In this document: in pieces, positions 11,262 through 21,986 of the stretch
Numbering within the stretch: position 1 is the first letter of the stretch
Layout: each line of letters starts with the position of its first letter
NCBI GenBank assembly: GCA_949825045.1
Contig: OX463807.1
Location: forward strand, 39,824,749-39,888,748
Reading direction: 5' to 3'
Source of the DNA: Argyresthia goedartella
Taxonomy: Eukaryota; Arthropoda; Insecta; Lepidoptera; Argyresthiidae
Length of the DNA: 64,000 nucleotides
Position numbers and translations under genes: made by a program
The notes under the pieces: model-generated
What the model was told of the DNA's origin: nothing
Seen by the model: only the letters and a program-made list of their open reading frames with translations
Databases searched by the model: none

Positions 11262-11355
11262 TTCTATAACTTCTATAAATTTGCTATAATAATCTACTTA
11301 CTACTATCAAGAATATTTTATCCCTATAGTGACATAAATCAACGCCTATTTTGGA

Positions 11356-12171
11356 TCATGCCCGTTCCGGTATGTCATGTTGCATCAATGTTTCTTTACT
11401 ATTAGCCTTCCTGTGCGTTAGACACGCCTGACAGTTGGATATCATGTCCTCAAGTTGCGAGTTCATGTTCGGCCAGTTCATTATTTCTCTCGCTCTTAAT
11501 TTACATTTTTCGATACCTAAATGTCCTACATGTGCGTTGCGCAACATTTCTGAGCGTAAACATTTAGGTATGACTATTCGCGCACCTTTCCATACTAACC
11601 CGTAATCAACCGTTAACTCATCTCTAATATTCCAATAACAACGAATCGACGCGTCCACATCTGATCGCGATTCCGGCCAACCATTTTTAATAATTTTTAT
11701 TAACGATTGTAATTCTAGGTCTTGACACGTACATTTTTGTATAGCTAAGAAGTGTGTGTCGGTGAGCTCGTTGTTGACAGCCACCTCGCACACCATGGCC
11801 CGCGCGTCCAGGTGGTCGCGCGGCTCCAGCTCGCTGCTGCTGCTCTCGCTGAGGGCAACGGCCCTGGACAGCGCATCTGCTATGTGTAGGTATTTGCCGG
11901 GCTTATAAACGAGTTTAAATGAGTATGGTTGCAACCTCATTAACATTCTTTGTAGTCTTGGCGGTGCGTTTACTATCGGTTTATTTATGATACTTATCAA
12001 AGGTTTGTGATCGGTTTCTATAGTTATGTCTGATCGTCCGTATATGTAGGTATAGAATTTCTCACATGCAAACACACATGCAAACAATTCTTTTTCGATT
12101 TGAGCGTATGCTTGTTCTGTTTTATTTAATGATTTAGACGCGTAACAAACAGGTAAACCGTCCTGGAGCAA
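11356..12171 (-). pseudogene. Gypsy (mag-like) RNase H and integrase zinc domain
   Basis: The first third is an RNase H domain (SKSLNKTEQAYAQIEKELFA, then ETDHKPL, then HIADALSR). The end is the integrase HHCC zinc domain (HVGHLGIEK, then CQACLTHR). It follows RT at 12323 after a frame break of about 150 bp. Confidence 0.85.
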
Positions 12172-12322
12172 ACATGCGCCTAGCCCGTGCTCACTTGCAT
12201 CTACAGATAGCGTTACAGTTTGTCTAAACTGTAATATTGTAACACTGGCGGACTAATCAGACATTGCTTGATCATATTAAAGCTGTTGGTGTGATGTTTG
12301 CTCCAGTGCCATTCAATATCCT

Positions 12323-13318
12323 TTATAACAGTTCACGCAATATATGTGTTTTATCAGATAAGTTTGGAACAAAACTACCTTCATAGGTCACGAGCCCTAA
12401 AAACCGTTCTAGATCTTTAACATTTTTAAGTTCAGGCATATTTTTAATAGATTCATCGGGCGATATTCCATATTCACTTATTTTATGACCAAAATATGTT
12501 ATCTCTGTTAATCCGATTTTACATTTTTTTCTATTCAATTTTATATTGATTTCACGACATTTTTGTAGTACTTTACGTAGGCGTAAATCATGCTCTTCTT
12601 TATCTTTACCGTAGATAAGCAAATCATCAATGAATTGACAAACACCGTCCAGACCATCTAGATGCTCTAGGAGCCTTTTGTGGAAAACCTCCGAGGCAGA
12701 TGAGATACCGAACGGCATTCTCAAAAATTTATATCTACCAAACACTGTATTAAATGTACATAGATCAGTACAATCATCATGTAATCTCAATTGCCAAAAT
12801 CCTAATTTTGCATCTAACGTGCTATATACCTTAGAACCTGACAGCTTAGATGTAATTTCATCGAGTGTGGGAAGTTTAAAGTGTTCACGTTTGATTGCCT
12901 TGTTCAGGTCTTGAGGATCTAAACACACCCTAATATCACCGTCCGCTTTTTTAGCTAGCGTCATACTGCTGACCCAATCGGTAGGTCCCTCAACTTTAGA
13001 AATAATGCCTTGTTTCTCCATTTCTAATAATTTATTTTTAAAACTTCCTTTTAAAGCAATTGGCATTTTTCTAGGAGCATGAACTACCGGATGTATATTT
13101 TCTTTTAAACTAATTTTGTAACTGCCAGGCAAACAACCTAGACCCTCAAAAACATCTGGATAGTCATCTAATATCCTTTCACTATCATTTTTGGAACTAA
13201 TCGACATTATTCGCTTTACTAAATTCAATTCCTCACACGATCCTCGACCTAATATAGCGGGAGAATCAACATCGGCAATAACAAATTTTAATATGTAGGT
13301 TATGTTTTTGTGCATCAC
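12323..13318 (-). pseudogene. Gypsy (mag-like) reverse transcriptase
   Basis: 331 aa covering the end of the protease-RT linker and RT fingers/palm/thumb. Key motifs are DWVSSMTLAKKADGDIRVCL, YSTLDAKLGFWQL with the first catalytic Asp, FGRYKFLRMPFGISSA, and CQFIDDLLIYG with the catalytic DD pair. Tyr is replaced by Phe in the YxDD box, which is known in this group. The frame ends inside the RNase H connection. Confidence 0.85.
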
Positions 13319-13336
13319 CTTTAAACTAAATTTACC

Positions 13337-13981
13337 TTAAACGTGTATGCTAACCCCAGAATATCCACGTAGTTTCATAGTTGTATTTATCAACTCACTT
13401 TCTAAAACACCTATTCGGTTCAAATATCTTTTTGGCAACACATTTACGTCAGCCCCAGTGTCCAGTTTAAAATTAACAGGTTTACTATTTACATACAAAG
13501 TGGCAGACCACGAATTATCAGAATTAATTTTATTAATTACCTGATCGGACGAATTCCCATCAATTTCATATAATACTTGGCACATTTTCGCATAATGATT
13601 ATAACGGTTACACTTATTGCACTTTGCACCATACGCGGGACACTGGTACATATTATGACTCATACCGCACTTGTAACACACACGAGAGGATCGCGCAGGA
13701 GGCGGCGGCGGCAACGGGGCGGCGGCAGCGGCGGCGGCCGAGGCGGCAGCGGGACCTGGGTCTCCGTACCCGCGCCCGCGCGCCCTGCCTCGCGCCCGCC
13801 CGCGCCCGCGCCCGCGCCTGCGACGCTCACGTTGTCCCTGCTGCATCCAATCCACCGATTCCGTGTTTTCTGAACTGACTGTACAGTTGCCGCAACATTT
13901 ATTTATTTCATTCACGTGATGAGCTGCTACCTCAGTATTTATGTTCGTAGCTTGCACCCTGGATAGTTCTAAAGCTGGCAA
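13337..13981 (-). pseudogene. Gypsy (mag-like) gag C-terminus and aspartic protease
   Basis: In order: an Arg/Gly-rich stretch, an Ala/Pro-rich low-complexity stretch encoded by very GC-rich DNA (13690-13850), two zinc knuckles (CYKCGMSHNMYQC and CNKCNRYNHYAKMC, the second CCHC-like), then the retropepsin active site FKLDTGADVNVLP. It overlaps gag by a few bases in another frame, as in elements that shift frame between gag and pol. Confidence 0.85.
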
Positions 13982-14487
13982 ATATCTAACGCCTTCTTCA
14001 ACGTCAAGTCACTCTCTCTAAGTAAACGTTCGCGTAATGAGTTATCATGGATTCCACAAATTAACCGATCCTTCACAAGGTCGTTACAAAGATCTTTGAA
14101 CTCACATTTAGCGGCCATCTTGTTCAGCTCGAAGACATACTGCTCGACGGATTCAAATTCCTTTTGTTCACGGATAAAAAACTTGTGGCGCTCAACTGTT
14201 AGGTTTTTCTTTGGTAGGAAGAAATTATCGAATTCTTTTAAAACTTCGTCTACTGTGGAACATTTTTTCTTAAACGTATCGTGTACTTCTTTGCACCTTG
14301 GGCCAATTATATGCAACAAAATACTAATTTGCACCTTTGCATCTTTTTTATTAAACTCGCACGCTTGATAATATATTTCAAAAGACTTTTTCCACTCTTC
14401 CCACGATTTACTTAAATTTCCCGATGTTACATTTGTAATATTGTTATCTAATTGGAATGGTAACGGCGGTATTAGTACGGCTTCCAT
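13969..14487 (-). pseudogene. Gypsy (mag-like) gag N-terminal capsid part
   Basis: 172 aa starting with ATG at 14487. It contains the retrotransposon gag block WEEWKKSFEIYYQA near the start and then ERHKFFIREQKEFESVEQYV, the usual gag helix pattern. It would form the particle shell together with the zinc-knuckle part at 13337-13981. The short leader upstream (14488-14618) has a possible TGG-type primer site (minus TGGTCGCAG near 14575) but no LTR was recognised. Confidence 0.75.
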
Positions 14488-14618
14488 TTTGAATTTGCAC
14501 CGAATTTATATTTGATTTGTCTTCTTTAATCTCAGTTATTTATCATGTTTTATTGAGTTCACAATGCGTCTTATCACTGCGACCACTTTATTTTCGGGAT
14601 TTATGCGTATTTAATATC

Positions 14619-14978
14619 TCAACGGCTTTTAATTAGTAATTCCGGCTGCGCCATGTCAAGAGGAGCGTGAATAATAGACGGTGACTCGAGTTGGACTGAT
14701 TTATTGAATGCGTAACTCCTACCCACATCATCACAATATCGACAAGCGTCACGCATGATCTGTGGAAGACGTTTAACATTTTTCATGGCCACCTTGGTTT
14801 TTCTTTTATTTAGTTGGACTGGTATTATATTTCTCTCCACTCTGCCCACAGCTGTAGCTTTTTCGTAACGTGGCAGTTCCTTAGCTTTTCTAGTTCTAGT
14901 GTTTTTCATGAAATCTATGTCGCCTGTTTTGATTTCCTGACATGGTTCCTCTCCACCTTTCTTATCCCTAACCTTCAC
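14619..14978 (-). pseudogene. Gypsy (17.6-like) integrase C-terminal tail
   Basis: 119 aa of charged sequence directly after the integrase core, with an NIIPVQLNKRKTKV segment. It ends at 14619 in sequence (MAQPELLIKSR) that includes GGCGCAGCCGG, an 11-base match to this element's own primer-binding site, so the last residues may not be original coding sequence. Confidence 0.55.
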
Positions 14979-15022
14979 TTTGTCTGCGTGAAGTTTCTCC
15001 GCTACATATTCATAAAGAATTT

Positions 15023-15565
15023 TTAAACGTGGTTTTGGAGTAGTCTTTGTGTCAAATTTCGTTCCCTGTCTATGTCGAAAACGTTCCCTGCGTCCGTATG
15101 ACCAAATACTATCTCATACGGTGTATAGCTTGTTGCTTTATGAATGGTGTTATTATATGCCATTATAGCATATATCATAACCGTTGCAGCGTCAAATTCC
15201 GTTTTATTATATTTAGCTAATTGGTAGATTTCTATAATCGTTGAAAAAAACCTTTCAACAATTGCCATTGACGTGGGATTGTTAGGTGTCCCAATGTGTA
15301 AGTCGATCTTGTAAAAATTTAGGAGTTCCTTGATGAGGTCATTATTAAACTCTGCCCCTGAATCGCAACAAATTTTTGTAGGTAATCCGTACATACTAAA
15401 ATACTTTATTAGCGCTCTTACAACTTCTGGAGTACTTCTATTTGGTATATTGATGGCTTGCCCTAATTTACTAAAGTCGTCTACAATGGTTAAATTATAA
15501 TTGCATTCGATGAACAAAAGGTCCATGAAGGCTTCTTTAAAGGGGGTATTTTGATCTTGGGTCAA
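15023..15565 (-). pseudogene. Gypsy (17.6-like) integrase core
   Basis: The core has FMDLLFIE and TIVDDFSKLGQA (first Asp region), ICCDSGAEFNND (second Asp) and TSMAIVERFFSTI (catalytic Glu), then the YTPYEIVFG motif. The zinc-domain portion (15566-15686) is in another frame, so the integrase is broken. Confidence 0.85.
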
Positions 15566-15686
15566 TTGAATTGGTGGTTTTATTGATTTCTTTCATATTT
15601 CATCTTTTTGCACTCTTCACATCTATTAATAACTGCACTTACAGTCTCTTTCATGTTTGCCCACCAATAATCTCTCTTAAGTTTGG

Positions 15687-16850
15687 TTAATGTTTCCCTA
15701 ATGCCTCTGTGACATGTTCATGATATTTATTTATTATAAGCAACTGTTCTTTCTCATTATCTGTCAAGTTAACTACTCGTTCTGTGCATTCTATGAGGTT
15801 AAGTGTTCCTTTCTTGAACAATTTCGTAACAACTTCTGAAAAAGTTTTCCGAAGTTGTGGGTTCTCAAAATAAATGTGATAATTAAATTTAGTATCAACA
15901 TATTCTTTCATTAAGTCTTTCACCAACTGTTCATTGTTTACCGGCATGTGTACTTCGAGTATACGTTGTTTTTTTGATGAAATATCCTTGACAGTATATT
16001 TATTCAGAAACCAGGTGTAGACTAGTATTTGTCTTGGTTTCGTATCAATTGCCTCTTTCAGGATAGGGATCCTTTCGTGCTCCCTATTGGATACAGAATG
16101 AGCTGTAGCTCTATCATCTGACTCTACTTCTTCTACTAATTCTTCCTGTTCTGATTCGGAAAGAATTATTGTTTCTATTTCCAGTTCATTCTTGTCCCCT
16201 CTCAGGTCCCTTTCTAATTCGTTCACGATTTCTTGTACCTTTTCGTCATTATCATCCACATTTACTATCATTGATTCAATATCATCATTCGTCGCATTAA
16301 TTCTAATCCTTGATAAGGCGTCAGCATTAGTGTTCTGACTGCCTTTTTTGTATCGAATTTCAAAATCGTAATCTTGTAACCTCAAACGCCAACGCGTGAG
16401 TTTACTGTTAGGTTCTTTGAGTGAGTATAGCCAGGAAAGAGGCCTATGGTCTGTATAAATAATAAATTTATTTCCATAAAAATAGGGTCGGAAATGCTTT
16501 ACCGCCCAAATTACGGCTAACAGTTCTTTTTCTATAACGCTGTATCGTGTCTCAGTGTCACTTAGACTTCTGCTAGCATAGCCCACGGGTAAATCTGACC
16601 CTAAGGTGCCCTGGGATAATACCGCTCCAATTGCAAAATTTGATGCATCTGTGGTTAAGATAAAGGGTTTGTCGAAGTCTGGAAACTGTAATATTGGTGC
16701 ATTCGTCAAAAGTTTCTTGCATGTTTCAAAAGCTTCCTTGTATTCTTCATTCATTATTATCTTTTGTCCTTTTTTCAAACATACTGTAAGTGGCTTGGTG
16801 ATTTTAGCGAAATCTTTGATGAATTTGCTATAATACCCAATTAAACCCAA
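15687..16850 (-). pseudogene. Gypsy (17.6-like) RNase H and integrase N-terminal region
   Basis: A 387-aa open segment beginning in the RT-RNase H connection (GLIGYYSKFIKDFAK). The RNase H motifs LTTDASNFAIGAVLSQ, IEKELLAVIWAVKHF, YTDHRPLSWL and NTNADALSRI follow. After that comes an acidic linker typical of this lineage and the start of the region before the zinc domain. A stop just upstream (16928) separates it from RT. Confidence 0.85.
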
Positions 16851-16925
16851 AAAGCTTTTAATTTGGGTTACTGTCTCTGGTATCGGAAATTTCAGGATGG
16901 CTTCAATTTTATCATAATTTGGTTT

Positions 16926-17420
16926 TTAACCTTCGTTTGTTATTGTATGACCAAGATACAGTACTTCTTTTCTCAAAAAGTCGGATTTATCAAGCCGTAT
17001 TTTTAAATTTGTTTTCCTAAATCTTTGGAAAACTGCCTTTAGTTTTGCTATATGTTCCTGTAGGCTTTTTGAGAAAATTATGACGTCATCCAAGTAAATA
17101 AGGCAATGTAGGCCCTGCAAGCCTCTAAGTACATTATCCATTGCTCTTTGGAATGTTGCAGGTGCTGTTTTCAGTCCGAATGGCACTCTGTTGAATTCGT
17201 AGTGCCCAAACGGAGTGCTAAATGCAGTTTTAGCCCTATCGTCTTTTGAAACTTCAATTTGGTGATACCCACTGGCCAAATCAAGTGTGGTGAAGAACAC
17301 ACTTTTTCCTAGCACGTCGAATAAATCATTAATATTAGGTAAGGGGTATTTGTCGTCTAGAGTAATCTCGTTCAATCTTCGGTAGTCTACTACCATTCTC
17401 CATTCTCTGACCTGAAGCAT
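16926..17420 (-). pseudogene. Gypsy (17.6-like) reverse transcriptase palm
   Basis: It contains WRMVVDYRRLNEITLDDKYP, FFTTLDLASGYHQIEV (first catalytic Asp), FGHYEFNRVPFGLKTAPATF and CLIYLDDVIIFS (YLDD). All catalytic residues are present, but the frame differs from the upstream RT portion ending near 17400, so a frameshift separates fingers from palm. Confidence 0.9.
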
Positions 17421-18066
17421 CCATCTTTTTTGGTACTAAATGTACTGGGGCACTCCAAGGAGAATGTGATTCTGTAATCACGTCGTCTTTTAACATTTTA
17501 TCTACCTGTTTTTTTATTTCAATTGTTTGTGAAGGGGGTAACCTATGAGCTTTGAGATTTATGGGGTCCTCATTCTTGGTCCTAATAGTATGTTTCACTT
17601 GATTCGTAAAGCTTAATGGAATGTCCTCGCAATAAAAAATATCTTTGTATTCCTTGTACACATCTTTAATCATTCTTCTCTCTTCCTCATTCATGTGGTT
17701 TAATCTTAATTTTGATAATTTTTCCGTAAGCAGTCTATCGGTTCCTCCTCTATTGTTAGTATTATTCACGTTAATATTTTCTAACTGATCATAGGGCTCT
17801 ACCTGGAATGGAGCTGTGACCTTCAATGTGCCATTATTTTCACTATAATTCTGAATCACCGTGGTGGCGTACCCTTTCACACATCGCACTATCGCGGCAG
17901 GCATTCGAATCCCTTCTCCAAACTGTTTATAATCTAGGATTGCTTCTCCGTCTAATAAGTTTACCGGAAGTTTGACCCGTAACTCACTGCGGGGAGGCAA
18001 ATGGTACATTTCCCTCATAGGTTTATAAATTATAGGAATTTGTGCATCCCTAGTAATTAATGACAT
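17335..18066 (-). pseudogene. Gypsy (17.6-like) protease-RT linker and RT fingers
   Basis: 243 aa covering the segment between protease and RT, with FQVEPYDQLENI and then the typical RT entry pattern (HTIRTKNEDPINLKAHRLPP, then ITESHSPWSAPVHLVPKK). The frame shifts near 17410-17420, right before the conserved WRMVVDYR block, and reads out of frame to its stop. Confidence 0.85.
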
Positions 18067-18269
18067 AGATCTCGCGTCAATTCTGGCCCCTAAAAGCTGT
18101 ATTAGATCGAACCCTATAAGCCCGTCGTACCTTTCATCTACGCTGTAAATATAGAATTTGTAGTGTTCCGGTGATTGAAAAATACTCGGTAATGTAATTG
18201 TAGCGACATCGTTATGTCTACTCGATGCATGGGTGCTAATAACTTCAAAAGGTTCATTCCGCTTAGTTT

Positions 18270-18416
18270 TTGTAAAATCGCTCCGCTAAACGCGGGCTAA
18301 TGAACGACCTCGTACTGCCCGTATCTATCATAAAAACGGCTTGTAGCTCCGGCACATAAATATGTGGCAGGTTTAATCTTTTATTAAAGTTTAAAGTTAG
18401 CTTTTCCATGTTGGGG
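18270..18416 (-). pseudogene. Gypsy (17.6-like) aspartic protease start
   Basis: A short minus-strand open segment starting at ATG 18416. It carries the active site FMIDTGSTRSFISP and stops at about 18270 after a KN pair. The remaining protease sequence up to 18067 is in other frames. Shorter than 60 aa. Confidence 0.65.
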
Positions 18417-18996
18417 AGGCCGCAAGGAAAAAATTTGCAACAATTTGCTCCGCCGCTGAGGGCTCAACTTGCTCGTTATAATTATTCACATTTCTATAGT
18501 TCATCGCTTCCTGGCTGTTATCAGTATAATTCACTCGCCTCGAGCTGGCTGTGCGCATCGTGACGTCAGTGTTCGAACCTGACGACGGTGCCACATGTGG
18601 TGAGTAAGGTTGCGTCATGCGAGGTGCATTGTCCGTGCAATTCTGACTAGGCTGTTGATATGACCTAGTGCCTTGCTGCCACTGGCTATTGTTCGGTTGA
18701 CTTGCGTAATTGTTCGAATTATTACTCGCTCTGCTATGGTTGTTAAAACGAAATTGGAAAGAACTGCTCGGTGTCCCTAATTCGGAAGGAAACCTAGCGT
18801 TATTTGGTGCATGTGCACTTGGTAATCCTTGTGGGTTGTACCTTGGTGGGCCATTATAGTTCCTGTTCGTGAAGTGAGGGCTTTGGTTTTGGGAGTTCGT
18901 ACTGCGATTGTTATTCCTTGAGTTATAAACAGTTTGGAAATTCTGTTCCTCCAGAACAATTTTTAGAGCGTCCTCCAAGGTGTTAACATTACGCAA
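18397..18996 (-). pseudogene. Gypsy (17.6-like) gag C-terminal part
   Basis: 199 aa very rich in Asn, Ser, Gln and Pro, with no zinc knuckle. Gag proteins of the gypsy/17.6 lineage often lack CCHC motifs and have a basic or Asn-rich tail, which fits. It overlaps the protease start by 20 bases in another frame, consistent with gag-pol frameshifting in this lineage. Confidence 0.7.
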
Positions 18997-19002
18997 TCGT
19001 AC

Positions 19003-19512
19003 TTACCTAACCATGTTAGCTGGCAAATTGCATAGAAAAAATTTCAATGCAGTATTGTTATTAATTTGTTGTTTTGCCAGTCGCACATTCTCGTCATTTA
19101 TACTTTCGTTAATTTTCGCAAATAGAATACTTTTCAGTTGCTGAATTCTATGACAAAGTTCTAGATAACTTTCGTTCCTAGTACTCTTAACTGATTCAAG
19201 CTCCATTGACAAGCACTCTTCGGACCGTGGGTCCCCAAAATGTTGGCTAAGTAGTAATCTTAGCTCAGTCCAGGTAGTAATCTGGTCAGTTTCACCCACA
19301 AGATTCGCTGCTTCCCCCGCTAATCTACTCGTTATTACGTGGAATAGGTACACATTTTGGGCGTCGTTACCCCGATATGTTTGTAGAATATACTCGCATT
19401 TCTTAACAAACAGAGGTAATTGTCTAGAATCACCCTCAAATACCGGGATGATCTTCACCATCTCCATTGGTACACGAGTAATGTTTTCCATTATAGAAAA
19501 AAAAAAACTCAA
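19003..19512 (-). pseudogene. Gypsy (17.6-like) gag N-terminal part
   Basis: 169 aa with the capsid helix pattern FEGDSRQLPLFVKKCEYIL, then LAGEAANLVG, then WTELRLLLSQHFGDPRSEEC. These blocks are conserved in insect gypsy gag. A stop at 19003 splits it from the C-terminal part. The best start is the second Met (MENITRV) because the first residues are from an A-rich run. Confidence 0.8.
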
Positions 19513-19849
19513 AATCTTATTTACCTAGTTAACTTTCTTAAAATGTTAAACAAGGAAAAGTTTAGTATTATTAAGGCGTTTTCTAATTCCTAATAACACG
19601 TATATTTATCAAAAAGGATTATAGAGGAAAGATACAAGGAAGGTGAAAAAGATTTACTCACAGACCCGTAGCTGCTCCCATGTCCTTCTGAAGTGTACTA
19701 TTGTTGATGATGTCTTGTGAATTCCGTCGTTGGCTCGATACCCAATGATTTTGTTTGTTCGGCGATCCCAGCTTAACCGTAGAGACGGACGATGGACGAC
19801 GTAAGTTATGCACTTTCGATGACGATTTCTACGACAGTCCAACTACTGA
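19513..19849 (-). other. Untranslated leader of the 17.6-like gypsy element
   Basis: Non-coding sequence between the primer site and gag. No repeat or gene was recognised; small open frames here look fortuitous. Confidence 0.6.
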
Positions 19850-19868
19850 GATCCTACCGGCTGCGCCA
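19850..19868 (-). other. Primer-binding site of the 17.6-like gypsy element
   Basis: Minus-strand TGGCGCAGCCGGTAGGATC immediately follows the AATT LTR end, matching the 17.6/297-type primer site (Ser-tRNA-like in Drosophila relatives; the tRNA here is inferred). Confidence 0.75.
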
Positions 19869-20090
19869 ATTAAGTAATCGACACTGATTTGATTTAAAAG
19901 AAATATTTTATTATCAATTGAACAGAGTAACCACTAAGATTGATCAAACAATAGTCATCCTAATCTAAAACTTATTAGCTATTTATATTAAAATATCGTC
20001 TAAGTCAGCTATGACGTATGTACCCAATTTGGTATATATGTGTTTAACTAGGACAGCTGACAATGGTAACATCGGAGGGGTTGTCACACT
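19868..20090 (-). repeat. 5' LTR of the 17.6-like gypsy element
   Basis: About 223 bp, beginning on the minus strand with AGTGTGACAACC and ending CTTAATT next to the primer site. Its outer edge (TGTCACACT on the plus strand) touches or overlaps the start of the next gypsy LTR, so the exact boundary is uncertain by several bases. Confidence 0.6.
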
Positions 20091-20732
20091 TAACTCGCGC
20101 GCCGCCGCCGCCGATCGCCGCCCGCCCGCCAGTCGGAATCTAACCTCAGACGTGAAGCCTGTGTCACTTGTACGCTTGCGCTCCACTCGCTATTGCTTCG
20201 CGATCTATTTTATTTGCTTATTTTGCTTTCGCCTGCTATCTCTTTGAACTTTACTTTCTTCCTTGTGATAAATTACATCTGTGTCTACGCTATCCGCATA
20301 ATCCTGTACATAAACAATAGGTCTATGTGGGCGCTCTTCTGCAGTAAGCCCGCGTTTTATAGCTTAGCTTAGGGTATCTACCTACCATTATTTTCGCGCG
20401 TAGCTGTATAATTTATATCCCTTCGCCAAATAACATATCTATTATCGAATAGTTCGCAGTCATTGAGACCAACTAAACAACTATGTTTCCGTCAGTGAGA
20501 TAACATCATAGGAAGAAAGCAGGTTTCTTTTAAAATATTGAAGTTGTTAGCCGCCATTGTTAACAAAAAGTGACAAACAACTCAAACATACCCGGATATA
20601 ATAATACCAAGTAAAAAACAATATACTACCAACCCTAACTCATTTAGACGTGCATTAATAGAACAAATACGATTGTATAATATCTTCACAGCGGATAATA
20701 ATTTAATTATTTTATATACCAAAAGATGATAA
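20091..20732 (+). repeat. 5' LTR of the CsRn1-like element, first part
   Basis: Matches the 3' LTR at 52150-52498 and 58553-58875 (landmarks: GCCGCCGCCGCCGATCGCC, AGTCGGAATCTAACC). Relative to the 3' LTR it lacks roughly 230 bp near its start. It ends at the BEL-1 target duplication GATAA. A 34-bp segment present in the 3' copy near 58720 is absent here. Confidence 0.8.
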
Positions 20733-21279
20733 TTTTTAATATTTATGCTTCGGAACGCACCTCTTTTTGTTGCGCGACTCGGACCGCGAGTGATCGGAAA
20801 CGGAACTAGCAGCTGTCACTTGTATAGAAACGAGATGAATAGTTAGAGGTTACTTTTTTGACATGGAAAAAATGTCGGCACATGGCGTTCGGGCCTTGGC
20901 TGTATTTTAGTAGTAATAATTGTCTAACACAGGTGTCGGGCCTGGTCGGAATGTTAATTATAATAAGCACGAAACAATCGTCGGGAAATAAGTAGATTCA
21001 CGTCAGCGGAGTGAGTGCTTCGTGTTGTGAAGCTTGAAGTGGTTCGGTCCCCAATTCGTCGCGTTCGGCAGCGACGGCGACAGCATCGGGCTACGACGAG
21101 AGTAAGATTCGACTCCTCTCCCCCCACCCCTTGTGCTCCTTATCCCGTGTTCCTGCCTCGAATTGAGCTTTCGAATTCCGGTCCACGGCGTTAAAGGTCA
21201 GTACCACTTGTGATACTCCTGGTGAAAACCAACCCTAACAAGATTCTACGCCCGTCCGGTTGAGGCGTGGAATTAATCA
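20733..21279 (+). repeat. BEL-1 5' LTR
   Basis: It starts TTTTTAATATTT (TG mutated to TT compared with the 3' copy), ends TTAATCA, and is followed by TTTGGTAGCAGG, a TGG-type primer site. Confidence 0.9.
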
Positions 21280-21986
21280 TTTGGTAGCAGGCGTGGTTTC
21301 CTAGTGGGAAATCGATTCACGGACGGTTGTAGGGTTGTTTTTTTGCCACATTGTAGTTGGGAGAAAAGGGTATCTCAGATTGGTCGGCAACCAGTTTGTG
21401 AGTGAGTTGAGTGGTCGGTATACCACAATTTAGGTTCATTTTCGGTTAGTGAACGTATAATTGACGACTTAGTTAACAATTATTATAAATTTGTAGTCGG
21501 AAACTACTCGGTGTGCATAAGAAACAGTCATTCGGTCGGACTATAGTATTGCAGTCGGGTTCCATAGCATTGCAGTGTTATTTCGGATTACAGAGCAGGG
21601 TCAGGCTATTTAAGGGGTATTAAGCTGATTTTGCTGACCTCAGTAGAATTGTGGGTCATATCGGAGAGGCCACTTCTAGAAGGATCACAGCTACCTTCAT
21701 TATATTAAAAATAGCCTTTTTTCTTATAATAAATTTTTGTGTGTTATTTTTTATTGTGCTTTATGGTGGCACTCTCTAATTGATTTAGAGTGTATAGTTA
21801 TAAGGTGTATGTCCACAGGGCGACCATATTAAATATTTTTTAGGATTTAATTGTTTTTAGTGGTTGCCTTAGTTTTGACAACTTAGTTTTAATTTCTGTG
21901 CCCAGCGCTGACGGGCAAGTGCTGGTCTCTGGCTATACTTAGTTCGGTAGTGAAGTATAAGACCAGAATCTATTAAATCGGTCAAC
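21280..21986 (+). other. BEL-1 untranslated leader
   Basis: About 700 bp with primer-site sequence at its start and no long open frame. The homologous leader of BEL-2 is 53051-53667, with several indels. Confidence 0.75.

Larger units (their letters stand above)
10407..14487 (-). mobile_element. Minus-strand Ty3/gypsy element with zinc-knuckle gag (mag-like)
   Basis: Gag, protease, RT, RNase H and integrase follow each other in the standard Ty3/gypsy order over 4.1 kb, in several frames. Two CCHC knuckles and an FIDD RT motif followed by LIYG suggest the mag/K02A2.6 group, by memory of that group's motifs. LTRs were not recognised on either side. On the 5' side the sequence runs into the neighbouring gypsy element near 14.62 kb, so the 5' LTR seems to be lost. 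Confidence 0.8.
14619..20090 (-). mobile_element. Minus-strand Ty3/gypsy element, 17.6/297-like
   Basis: Gag, protease, RT, RNase H and integrase lie in order on the minus strand. The 5' LTR is at 19868-20090 with AGT-type start and AATT end, followed by GGCGCAGCCGG as primer site. This arrangement is known from the gypsy/17.6/297 lineage of insect errantiviruses. No envelope gene was found, and the 3' LTR is missing at the left end, where the sequence meets the leader of the neighbouring mag-like element. Confidence 0.8.

Noticed and set aside
13577..13878. Plus-strand Arg/Pro-rich ORFs at 13577-13873 and 13624-13878
   Set aside because: Opposite strand of the Ala/Pro- and Arg/Gly-coding low-complexity part of the gypsy gag.
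14619..20090. An envelope gene making the 17.6-like element an infectious errantivirus
   Set aside because: Integrase tail is followed directly by another element; no room and no membrane-protein reading frame.
19654..20247. Small ORFs in gypsy leader and LTR (62-78 aa)
   Set aside because: Overlap LTR and leader sequence with no motif; the 20011-20247 frame crosses an LTR-LTR junction.
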